Shown: positions 20,601-31,200 of the stretch, in pieces
Layout: each line of letters starts with the position of its first letter
How positions within the stretch are numbered: position 1 is the stretch's first letter
From: Beroe ovata
Taxonomy: Eukaryota > Ctenophora > Nuda > Beroida > Beroidae
Assembly (NCBI GenBank): GCA_946803715.1
Contig: CAMPET010000114.1
Location: 3,588-42,819, forward strand
Reading direction: 5' to 3'
DNA: 39,232 bases
Notes under the pieces: generated by a model
Database searches by the model: none
Told to the model about the DNA's origin: nothing
Seen by the model: the letters and a program-made list of their open reading frames with translations, nothing else
Position numbers and translations under genes: made by a program

Positions 20601-22922
20601 GACTGTGGTAACCCGTATGGAGAAGCTAGAAGAACTCTCGCTCATCAACAACCAGATCAGTTCACTGCCAGAAGAGGTGAGAGTGGAATGATGGACTGAG
20701 GGAGGGAGAGGTGAGCAACGAGTATGGAAAGAGGGGAGAGGAGAGGTGAGTGGAGAATGCGGTGAGGAGAGGTGAGTGTGTAACGAGGGGAGAGGTGAGA
20801 GTGGAATAATGGACTGAGGGTAGGGGGGGGGGGGGGGGGGGGTGGGTAGGGGTTGGAGTGGGNNNNNNNNNNNNNNNNNNNNNNNNNNNNNNNNNNNNNN
20901 NNNNNNNNNNNNNNNNNNNNNNNNNNNNNNNNNNNNNNNNNNNGAATGCGGTGAGGAGAGGTGAGTGTGTAATGAGGGGAGAGGTGAGTGGGGAATAATG
21001 GACTGAGGGAAGGAGAGGGAGGGGAGAGGTGAGTAATGAGTATGGACTGTGGGAAGGGTTAGAAAGAGGTGAGTGATGAGTATGTAATGAGGGGAGAAGA
21101 GAGGTGAGTGTGGAATGAGGTGAGTGTGGAAGAGGTGAGTGTGGAATGAGGTGAGTGTGGAAGAGGTGAGTGTGGAATGAGGTGAGGGGATGGGTGAATT
21201 ACGGTGCGAGAGTTGAGTACTGAGTGTATGTGCTGTAGTTATGGGGGCAGAATACTTGGTTCGGTGTGTGGTAGAATGGTGTGGTTAGGGACTCCGGCCA
21301 TGAGGGCGTGGTCAAGACGTGTAGGATCTATAGAGCGGGATGTGGACTTTGTGTGCGCGAGAGTGTGGCATCAAGACGTGGCACACGGCTGTGTGGGAAG
21401 GGACAAGCTGCTGAGACCTTGTCTAGGGTAAATTGTGCCACAATTCGAGAACGGAATGTGTGAGGTGGCAAGTGAAGTGATCGTTGCGTAGCTAAACAAA
21501 GTTTGATAAAGAATGCCGTGACTTAATTAGAATATTGAACAAAGTTAAACTCTGTTCCATAATGTTTAGAGGAGGTTGGAATCCCGCTTCCAGTTTAAAT
21601 GCACTTCGTCACTTCACATAATATGCGACCTATCTGCTAGTGCTAATGCTATTAGTATTCGCAAAGGAATGTAAGTGAAAGTTCAGCTAAAACTCAGCTA
21701 GATTCGATAAAAAGTAACGAAATATCTGGTTTACTTGTACGATTTCGGTTTCGAATCCCGGGATGGAAAACTTGCAGAAACCTTGAGCTTGTAAAAAGTA
21801 TCGAAATGGTCTTTCCCGGACGTGTTAATGAGAACTATAGGTATTTCAATCGCGCGCGCTGCGGGAGACTTTCAACGCTTTGGGTCATGTGACTCAAACA
21901 ATGTGAAATACGTGACACGCGAGCTTGGGCATTTGGTCACGTGTGACCAGTATGATAGTCTGTTGTAGCGATTCATATTCCTCGAGATGTTCACACACAA
22001 TGAGAAATACGTTTCATACCTCTACATATGTTACATCTTAAGGTCATGGCTAGGTTAAAATTGTTGGATGCCAAAAATGAGACATAGGAGATATCTATTA
22101 GTCTGAAGTGCTCCTGAATTCTGATAAGCACGTAAATGACTAAAAGTGACATATTCAGACTCTTGCCTCTGGCGTAGGCAGGATTCTCTGCGGCAAGGAA
22201 AGGGAAAAGACCCGATAGAACGCTGAATACTATGCCAGCCAAAACTCAGCGCTAGTAAACAATGGTTAATGTCTCCTTTGACCTAGGTGTAATGTTGTGC
22301 CACTACTTTGACGCAGGCTTGTCATATATTAAAAAAAAACCGGTCGGGTTGTTAATAATTGAACATATAATTATGGCAGGAATTAAATATCATGATTTCG
22401 TCCTTATCTTAGCCCGGTTATTTTCTGTCAAGGAAATACCATTTCCAAAACAACGCTCATAAAATGACTGTTTTACTAACAGATGGCGCCCGGGGGCGTT
22501 TTGACACCTCATTATATCTATAGGTTGAGAATTGGCACTTCAAATTTTCATGACAAGTCGCTATGTCACCTGAAGTTGACTATTGACTAATGTTGCTGTG
22601 AGATATCATGTTGCTATGACTTCCTCAGGTTGTACAAATGCGGAGTCTTGAGAAACTACACCTTGACAACAACGTGCTAACTGAACTTCCTCAGTACATG
22701 ACACTACAGTTGCCTCAGCTGAGAGCTCTAACACTTGAAAACAACAAGGTGAATTTGTCAATAGTAAATTTGCAGCAAATATTCCAATCTCACTTTTTCG
22801 ATTTTCATAACTTCAGACAGCCATTCGATGTGGAACTCAATTTCATTTCAGTTGAGCCCCACAACGGGAGCTGGGTCACGTCAGACAAGGAGCAAATTCT
22901 ACTACAAAATCGGTGTCACTGA
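14628..22922 (+). CDS. PDZ-LRR protein (N-terminal PDZ, leucine-rich repeats), multi-exon
   Basis: Exons are 14628-14750 (ATG), 14901-15002, 15163-15347, 15465-15583, 15716-15816, 20572-20676 and 22629-22748, all matching in phase (0,0,2,1,0,0). The first three give a PDZ-like domain: TPWGVNVSNIIAK, GLELFVATVQ, GIARKMGLKERDQILK, VNGSCV. From 15465 on the protein is leucine-rich repeats: LNELIVTNCSLKCI, LKRLILTHNSLVKL, LGYNQLTTFP, LEELSLINNQISSLPEE, LEKLHLDNNVLTELP, LRALTLENNK. After 22748 the frame stays open to a TGA at 22920-22922, so the gene may end there, or use the GTGAAT donor at 22749 and an exon I cannot place. Such proteins are usually scaffolds or Ras-pathway regulators. LAP proteins carry LRR first and PDZ last, the reverse order, so this is not a standard member. 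An upstream coding exon cannot be excluded, since the frame is open above the ATG. Confidence 0.75.
14770..14851. repeat. Three copies of an 18-bp palindrome
   Basis: ATGTTACCATGGTAACAT, a perfect palindrome, occurs at 14770-14787 and 14834-14851. A one-mismatch copy lies at 14805-14822. All are within the first intron of the PDZ-LRR gene, and each is followed by GAA. Related cores (CCATGGTAAC) occur elsewhere, for example near 8182 and 30291. Confidence 0.9.
15625..15679. repeat. Near-perfect 55-base hairpin in PDZ-LRR intron
   Basis: GAACTATCTTTCA (15625-15637) pairs with TGAAAGATAGTTC (15667-15679). Internally, CATATTATACCC (15642-15653) pairs with GGGTATAGTATG (15657-15668) with one wobble. 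The structure lies 36 bases upstream of the exon at 15716. Confidence 0.8.
16182..16241. repeat. 21-base tandem repeat x about 3
   Basis: Units beginning AGAGGTAGAATTTTATAGCGC start at 16182 and 16203, with a diverged partial unit at 16224. They lie just past the 3' end of the GPCR ORF on the opposite strand. Confidence 0.85.
16274..17464 (-). CDS. Class A (rhodopsin-like) G protein-coupled receptor, intronless, nested
   Basis: This uninterrupted 396-codon ORF shows seven hydrophobic segments. Hallmarks are Asn40 in TM1 (GTILNIL), Asp68 in TM2 (SAVDF), Cys98 at the top of TM3 pairing with Cys160 in loop 2, Pro255 in TM6 (LNLPFF), and NPVLY at 302-306 in TM7. The TM3 end reads S-V-T-R-T (120-124): the DRY Asp is replaced by Thr while the Arg is kept, a form common in invertebrate orphan receptors with 'TRTIAITFPF'. 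A cytoplasmic tail of about 85 residues is rich in Glu and Ser. The ligand cannot be told. The gene lies antisense inside the 15817-20571 intron of the PDZ-LRR gene. The start is the first Met, 22 residues before TM1. Confidence 0.9.
   Translation of the reverse strand: MSNKSAHVHSIKTPIVASSSLDMACGITLAFCLITGTILNILAFIYFTKIPRKKSLAERLYTVVSAVDFCTCVFQTPVMVSMVSGKRDALLFDNQAFCAVWVITFEFLQRFSIYLVMLLSVTRTIAITFPFYRIRKKAVLLSLIPYTAVMATSSIVGITCYNITFVYLTDYSYALKIILTNPYTSAEKMYNQIDNHMYNVQIFGPSLIIFISFVITLFKMRDTARCGSRTSTEKIHQASVTVALFTLIFLTLNLPFFMVLTVFTVDDQVYEYPGPIFSKWFMHWHAFPISKIVFVALNAALNPVLYCFRMAKFSNWLRQIVTWTKPEIEVTEQAVSHFLVKIPYPAARSRPETPVLQTGEGKEEEVVVRSSNNIVVEEGSGEATLYINSNNTESDD
17486..17538. promoter_or_regulatory. 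Duplicated element immediately upstream of GPCR start
   Basis: A 21-base unit, GGGTTGTTATGGTAACCGCT plus C, occurs at 17486-17506 and again at 17518-17538. It lies 20 to 75 bases upstream of the GPCR ATG on the - strand. It contains the dispersed GGTAACC core. A promoter role is inference from position. Confidence 0.35.
17540..20571. other. Remainder of the 4.8 kb PDZ-LRR intron; no gene recognised
   Basis: This stretch holds the GPCR upstream flank and AT-rich intron. An E-box-rich patch with CACGTG lies at about 18340-18400. A 16-base motif at 18477-18492 is shared with 9985-10000. A 201-codon - strand ORF (19255-19860) has no domain-like pattern and is probably chance. The acceptor TGATTTCAG at 20563-20571 opens the next exon. 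Confidence 0.45.
20683..21195. repeat. GA-rich minisatellite with 81-N assembly gap and a 20-G run
   Basis: Imperfect units such as GGGGAGAGGTGAGTG and GGAATGAGGTGAGTG repeat many times. A run of 20 G (20823-20842) is followed by an 81-base N gap (20863-20943). The 66-base stretch 20755-20820 recurs with few changes right after the gap (20944-21009). It lies in the PDZ-LRR intron just after the exon ending at 20676; the GTGAGT-like units resemble repeated splice donors. Confidence 0.9.
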
Positions 22923-23193
22923 TCAGTCCATAGTTCAAGGTTGAATGAGCTCACACTCACAAATGTTGTGTGCGCGGCGCGTCAGGTTTAAGGTTGCTGT
23001 GGGTGCGCGGCAGCATTTGCAATTTGGTAATCATATTATATTTCTATCGCGTCGAATCACGAGGACATTCTGGCTGACAAATCATGACAAATTGAACTAA
23101 ACACTAAACTTCGAGTATACTTTAAACCATTATAAACCAGCTATCGGACACTATCGGACATTCGGAATTTATGGATTTATCGCCTATTGGACA

Positions 23194-25266
23194 TTTTAAC
23201 CATAATTCGGGTTTGGTTATCGCTAGCAGTAGCTATTAATCGGTTTTGATAACAAAAGGTTTTTCCCTTCAAGTTAATTTTAACGTTTTTACAGCTGATT
23301 TTAGCACTACACTGAACACTCCTATAGAATTATAGATGAAGAATTTTAAAATGTGTGTCCCACTAAGATTTTAGCAAACGTGTTGAAGTTTTGTATTTAA
23401 TTTGTGAACGTTTTATTGATGTTGCTTCGAAAAAAGCTGGGCAGATCTGGATTGATGATTTTAATAACAAAATGAAACCAAGCGTCAATTTTTTTATTCC
23501 AGCAACTTCATAAAATACATTGTTTTATTGTGTCTTCATATCGTTTAGTGGAAACTTGTGGAAAACAACACATCATCGGGTTTTAAAACCGTAAAGCAAT
23601 CAATATTTCAACACCACCACAACGTTAAGTCAATATCAACGATGTAAAATCAAGCTTCCCATAAACTAGACAATTCCCCCAATTATAGATGATGAACAAA
23701 TGTTTCTGATCACGGCCAGTCATCCATCCCACTGAGCAATGACGCCGGTACCCCTGCTGACTCAACCAGCCAGAAATTTGACGGGAGATCCGAAACACGA
23801 GTATATTCCTGCTGTGAGACTAAACTGATCTCCACATTACTCTCCAGGATAGAAACTATGTCGAAAAATTCGAGTCCGTCCCTGTGCTTTTCAAAACCAT
23901 CGGGTTGTCTGAAAACATGAATGTTCAGTATTACAAAGCTGAGCAACACGACTCATAAGTTGAGGCGTTTATATAGAAACTCACGTGCTAATGTCACGGT
24001 CAGTGTGCTCTGCGCGTCGCTTTGTTTGTAAACCATGCGCCGCGCCCTCCGCGAACCAATGCTTCTCCATGTCTTTTTGCAGAGAATTGCCACTTTTCGA
24101 GCTGTGTACCTGGAGAACGAGCGCAGTTATCGTATGAAACATTTTTACAGCAATTCATTCTGATATCATTCGAAATCCATCAAAAGCTGATAAAGTTTGA
24201 ATCACGAAAAGATGGCACCACTTNTGTTCTTGACCTGGAATCTGGATTTAAGCTACTACGTCCAACTTTCACGATACGTTGGTCACGATACGTTGGTCAG
24301 TAATGTATTTGATGCGTTGATGTTTATCGTGACTACTTGGGTACTTAACAGGCTCCCTAGTTTTAATCATAATTTGGGTTTCATTACCACTAGCAGTAGC
24401 TATAAATCGGTTTTGATAACAAATGGTTTTTTCCTTCAAGTTAATTTTAACGTTTTTGCAGCTGATTTTAGCACTACACTCCTATAGAACTATAGATGAA
24501 GAATTTTAAAATGTGTGTCCCACTAAGATTTTAGCAAACTTGACGAAGTTTTGTATTCAATTTGTGACGTTTTATTGATGTTGCTTCGAAAAAAGCTAGG
24601 CACTAGGCAGATCTGGATTGATGATTTTAATAACAAAATGAAACAAAGCGTTAATTTTCTTCATAAAATAAATTGTTTTATTGTGTCTTCATATCGTCAA
24701 GTGGAAACTTGTGAAAAACGACACATCATCGGGTTTTAAAACCGTAAAGCAATCAATATTTCAACACCACCACAACGTTCAGTCAATATCAACGATATAA
24801 ACTGACAATTCCCCCAATCATAGATGATTAACGAATGTTTCTGTTCACGGCCAGTCATCCATCTCACTGAGCAATGACGCCGGTACTCCTGCCGACTCGA
24901 CCAGCCAGAAATTTGACTGGAGATCCGAAACACGAGTATATTCCTGCTGTGAGACTAAACTGATCTCCACATTGCTGTCCAGGATAGAAACTATGTCGAA
25001 GAATTCGAGCCCGTCCCTGTGCTTTTCAAAACCATCAGGTTGTCTGAAAACAGAAATGTCCAGTATTACAAATCTGAGCAACACGATTCATAAGTTCAGG
25101 CGTTTAACATACAAACTCACGTGCTTATGTCACAGTCAGTGTGCTCTGCGCGTCGCTTTGTTTGAGAATCATGCACCGCGCCCTCCGCGAACCAATGCTT
25201 CTCCATGTCTTTTTGCAGAGAATTGCCACTTTTCGAGCTGTGTACCTGGAGAACGAGCGCAGTTAT
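23194..25266. repeat. Diverged direct duplication of about 0.9 kb containing two terminal exons
   Basis: Copy 1 (23194-24130) and copy 2 (24361-25266) align along their length with scattered substitutions and small indels. The intervening 230 bases include a single N at 24224. Each copy contains the last two exons of the - strand gene below: 23710-23908 with 23985-24109, and 24845-25043 with 25121-25245. Both keep their reading frame and splice sites. Both 3' flanks contain TTTATT (AATAAA on the - strand). Confidence 0.9.
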
Positions 25267-28200
25267 AGGATGTGATTTTCTTTTCCTCTACTCATCTATT
25301 CTATGAAATTTGATATTATCCAGCACATTAGCATCGTATTCCTGATATAACAGTTTTACCATTTGCAGGGCATCAGCATTCAGTCCATTTGTCAGATGTC
25401 TTAGCCATTCTTCGCAAGATTTGAACAGAACTCCTTTGTAAAACACCAGACCGTTTTCCTCCAAGGACGCTCCGATTTTCTCCTATTGATTAATCAAGTT
25501 TTTAATTGAGTAATTAAACCGCTAATTGAGTAATTAAGCTCTGCTCATTAGGTAGATACTAAGATAGAAGTCTGTATCTCGACTTACATTGTTGACTGTC
25601 GTGTATAGTGCGCTCAGTCCGATGTCCAACTCTCCCTTGTTAATGAGAAACTGCACCACTTTTTGTACAACCGCATTCGACTGAAGAAGGACAACATATA
25701 TTGATGAGACAATGTAGTAGGAAATAGAAAGCGAGAACTATCGCGACAATTTTCCGGAGAAAATTGTTTGTTTTGATAAATGACAACGATATGTTGTCAT
25801 TTCAACTTTCCCTAATCTTGGTAATTCAATTTTGTACTTTTGGTACGCTCTTTTTGGGACCACCCCCGATATTTCCCGATAATAATTTGCTTCATTTGTT
25901 GTATCTGTTATTTGTACAATAGGTTATAGATAAACGGGTTCATGAATGAATGAACAATAACCTCGTGATATGTTCATACTATTAACATAGAGGGGCAATG
26001 GCCACAAGTCAGATAAAGTCTGATAAATCCGCTGCCCAAGGCCCGAGTTCAATATACCTGACTGGGTACGGGTAGACAGGGGACTTGAGAGTTGGGACAG
26101 GATGGTGTACTCTCCGCTGACAGTCTGTCAAGTAGTGGGACAGGAAAATTGGACAGAGAGTCCACTACTCCCCCAACTATCATAACGTCCCTGTCCTTTT
26201 GTGACGACCTGACGAATAGTTCCTGTCCAGTTTAAACTGTCCTATTGTCTGTCCATAGTCCTGTTAAAGTATTGACTGTCCAATAGTCAGGGAAATCTCT
26301 CCACTCTATGATAGCTACCCTTCTCGAGATCTATACCCAATATCTACCATTACATAGTTTATACGTGATCAGTAATAGGTAGGTATACGTGATCAGTAAT
26401 GATCACTGGTCACGCATAATAACTACATAACCATGGGGTATGATATTGATTATCAATCACTGATCACGTGATCTGGCACCTGGCTGCTGGTGACATGTGT
26501 ATATCCGCGAGGTCCGCGAGTGCTCGCTGAGCGGTTACCCTGGCAACCAGCTGCTCTGGGGTCCGATACTTGGCATTCTTAATCTTGATTTCCTGGAGAG
26601 AGAGAGAGAGAGTCGGTTAATAGGTTCATTGTCCCTTGCGTTATACTTCCACAATCCACAATTTGTTATCATAAGTACGGATAGTAGGTAATTTCCTCAC
26701 GAACTATACAACTTCGTATGCAGTAGGTATCATTTTAACATTGTACATAGTACCCTCATTGCTGTGAGAGTACACGAATCATTTGCTTTGTTGAAGGCCA
26801 ATAGTGACAGAACGATTATTGTTTGTAGAAATGTGTGCTTCGTTTTTATCGTCTCGATTTGACAAGAACAACATACCTTCACTAAAGGAGATGGGTAGAA
26901 GTTGAGTTGCTGACAACCGTCACCCGGTGTTGTTGCCATAGCAACATTAGGCGACACTGGAACCCCAAACTCTGGGGTTGATGTTGCCATATCACGCGTT
27001 GCTTTGGGTTTCCTAACAGTTGCAGGCGGTGGAGTAGAGAATGGGTTCAGTGTTGCTGAGTCTGGGTTTGCCAGAGGTGAAGCTGGGAGTCGGGCCAGGT
27101 TGGTGGTTGGGGGTCGGGGTCGGGGTAGCTTTGGTGAGGTCTTAGAGAGGGGTCTGGGAAACTTTGGTGAGGTCTTAGAGAGGGGAGATGGGGGCGTCTG
27201 CGAGGTTTTCAGAGTATGAACTCGTTGTGGGAAGGGAGAAATCTGAAAATGGATACCATGAGAAACAGCTGCGATCTGGGATTGCTCACGTAGACATGTT
27301 GATTGATTAATGTGATCATGATTATGGACTATAACCACATACACGCTCACCTTTATTGCCATATGGCTCTGACTATCTCTCTGTGTGTGGTTCTGTGTCT
27401 GTGTCTGCGACTGCCACAGCAGAGCTGCGGGATTCTCCCCCTTCTCGATACTCAGCTTCTGATTCCGGAAGAAATTCTCCACCATCTCCCTCTGAGCCTC
27501 GCTGTCACTTCTGTCTGAAGTTTTGACAAGCGGTTTGTCTGTCGTTGTGGCAGCGGGATTAGGCTGCATAGTTCGTGGCTTCTTATTGCCAGATTGAGAG
27601 CCGTGTTTGTTGCTTTTGTCATTTGGTTTTGTTGATTGGGGCACAGCCTCTCCCTGCACCACACACCTATATGAAGGGATGGAGGTGGTCAGTGTATCCT
27701 TCATATAGCAGGTTTTGATTATTACTAGTATTTACTGTCCCCTAATTTAGCTAGGAACGTATTGCAGTGAGCAATGACGCATTGTCGTGTACATCGCGGC
27801 GTACATGCTAGCTAATACCTAGTTTATTATTCACTATGTACTAGTTTACTATTCACAAAGCTCGGCCACATTCCCACACCCAAATCTGGACAATAATCCC
27901 TGTTCAATATATTCAATATATTCATGTTATTACGTCTTGGATCCACGTTATTCCTGATGAGCCGATTATATTATAGACAGTCCTCGTGTCACCGTTACTA
28001 TACTGCATACAAGATATTCTAGAGTCATCAGCGATGACTGATCAAGTGATGACTCATCACTTGATATCGGATAGCGCTAAATTCTATATACGAAAACTGA
28101 AACCGTTCATAGATTCCGATATCATGTTTCGATACTCGATACATGCTCAGTTTTGTTGTACCACCATTGCTGCTGATCAGAAGGTTTTCTAACATCGTTT

Positions 28201-31200
28201 ATCGTTCAAACAAGTGGTAATTTTTAGCATGTTTCTTGCTTACGATTTATTGTTCTTTTCTCAAGATACACTGTTCGCGTATAACAATACCACAATATTT
28301 GTTAAAACAACACACAACTGCTACAATCATTGCTATTTGCTATATGGTGGTAGTTGTTAGGCTACTTTGACACTTTTCCGTGATGCATCCTTGCTGGACC
28401 CTTGTTATTATTCGGGCTCATGAGGTATTGGTGTTTTCACTTAACTTTCATCTGACCATACCTATACAGTATACGTGTGTCGACTATTAGGAACAATCGT
28501 CCCGGCTTACGTGCCGGTCTCCATCTTTGCAAAAACTGCGACTTTATCATTAGCATTTAGAATTGCTATGACAACGTCGCAATTTAGTATTAGCTCCGTT
28601 TTAAAACCAAATTCCTACTAGTACAAGAAATTCGTGAACATTCAACTGCAAGTTCCGCACTGCACGAACGAAGCATATTTATCTCGTACATCGCTAATAG
28701 TATCACTATTCACTATTCTTCTCAAACTCAGTATTGAATCAATGCACTTGTGATAACTTAACTATGAACTTATTCTCTACCCCCTAACAGAGTAAGCTGA
28801 GAACCTCTAGTTAGCGATGGAAGAGGCAAAGGTATCGTTCGATAACATATCGCGGAACCCGTCCCCCGAATGGCTCCCGATGGTCATCATCTCCTCGGTC
28901 CTTGTCATTGGCATGATTGTACTCGATGTGATCACTGTCATCAAACACAAAAAATACTCGATCAGGATGCCAATCCAGTTCATATCATCAGTGGGGATAC
29001 TACAGGTTTTCCCATTCTTTGCCATCATGCAGTTTGTTGGACTGATTGTGCCCAACGCTCACGACGTGACACTTTTCCTGACCGAATCTTACGAAGCACT
29101 CACATTTGTCTTCTTTCTCCGACTTCTCTTTACGTTCATGGGAGGGAAAAAAGCTACTAAAACCGCTCTAAAGGGAGATTTAGTCCATCTCAACTACCCG
29201 CCCATCTGTTGTCTTGTGTGCATTCCTCCCGTCAAATTCACTCGGAAATTCTTCATTTTTTGCGAGATTCTCGTGGGTTTCTACGTGCTGTTCTGCACAG
29301 CTGTCGGCTTTCTTGAGCTCCTTATAACTTTGGACGGTAGTATGAGTTACCCGGGAACTATGATTACGGGCAAGTTCGCCGCTGTCTACCACACCCTGCT
29401 CATTGTGTTCCTGTTCTTCGCAATCTACGGGCTGTCAGGGATCTACCATAGTGCTGAGGATCGGCTGCGACACCGGGGCATTGTGAAGAAATTCCTCGTC
29501 TACAAGATCTTCACTCTGACTGTGAAGTTGGAGGATCTCATCTTGGGGAAGTTGGTGCATCATGACGTCATTGATAATGAACACTTTGAGTACAATGAGT
29601 GGTTCACCGCTGCGCTGCGCACTCGGAATATCTACGCGTTTGCAGTGATTATACAGGCGGTGATAGCCTTCCCCATAGCTATCAGGATTTATTCTACTGA
29701 GAACTACGAGTATAAAGCAGTGAGTGATAATGGTGTGGAGAAGATTGTAGGTGAGGGAGAGGGTGCTATTTCAATGACTCCAGTTGAGGATACTGTGTGA
29801 AAAGGGGAACAGTGTTTCCTATAGACTCGGGCGTTTCTCAGAAATCTTGATATGACTAAAATAATGTGATATAACTCGAATGATGTTACTGCCATAGTAT
29901 TTTGTTTCTTTTATAACAGTTGCATTGAATTTACAATTATTACACCTGAAATCACCACAACAATACTCACAATGGTTCCCGTTTGAAGACCTTCTTCTTT
30001 CCATCGCCATCAGTGATTGATCCCTCCTCCAATTTCACATCACGTGACACTTTCTTCCCTTTACCCCGTTTACCACTCCTCCCTGCTGACTTTTCACAGA
30101 ACTTCTGTAGAAGAAGAACCACACTTCGGTACTTGATGTAGATCTTGGTAAGAGACTGCAGCTCGTCGTCAAGTGCACTGTTCAGCATGGGAAGTGTGTT
30201 GTCACCAATCCTACCTGATGAATATGAGATGGTGAAAATGTTAACACAACATCACGCTATCAATTTTTGTAACTAAGGAGAGAATTGTAACCATGGTAAC
30301 AATCACTGATACTCACAATCAGATTGAGCTGCGTTGTGGTCTTTCCGATTTGACACTTTGATCTCTCCCATCATTTTGCTACTCTTTTCCAGTGAGTCTC
30401 TGATTTGAAGTATGGAATCTAGAGGGGATAGTTGAGATTATGATTTGAGAAAACGAGACAGAACACGAACAAAAGAAAGACTCATCGTCTTACCTCCCGG
30501 ATTGAGACGTTTTATCCTCAGCTCGCACAGCCCCATCTCGGTCGTCAGCTTTTCCAGGTCTGAGCTCCGTGAGTGTACAGATTTCTGGATGAGAAACATC
30601 GGGGATTCAGATACTGATAAATAGAGAATGCATTCATGCTTCGTGTTTTGTGCTTCATTCATATGGAATGACCGAGATAGATTGGAAATAAGTTGTTACC
30701 ATAATGTTATTGGATGTTTTCAGACATCTCATCTCGAGGGTTTTAACAGATGGACTCCCCGTTTTTCTCCGACCTTTGCGTTGACTAGGTTCCTCAACTG
30801 ATTCTTTCAGTCCAGGCTGATTTTCTAGCTGTGAAAATGGTACTTCCAGTTGTGAACAGCTAAACTCTTGAATCTGAGATGCTGGAAACTTGAAATCTTG
30901 AGAATTCCAGTCTACTGAGGTATCTGTAACATCTGGGGACTCAGCTTGCAATGCCCTGTTCTCCTTGCCTCCTGCACTGGGCATTGTATCAAACTCCAAA
31001 CCAAGAAGAGTGAAGTCGCCAGCTGCAGGTTTTATCGGGATCTCCATAGGAACATCTTCTGTCTGCACGTGGAGTGTTTCTTTGCTTGATTGTGCTGATT
31101 TCGGCTGACTGTTTTGTCTAACAATTGGACGGGACAAGTCTAAGATGGATATGTTCTCTTTGTTTTGCTGACCAGCCTCAGTGGTCTTTACTGATTCAGT

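Noticed and set aside
27004-27219. 71-codon + strand ORF, Gly/Arg-rich
   Set aside because: It is the complement of the Pro-rich exon 26877-27242 of the 13-exon - strand gene.
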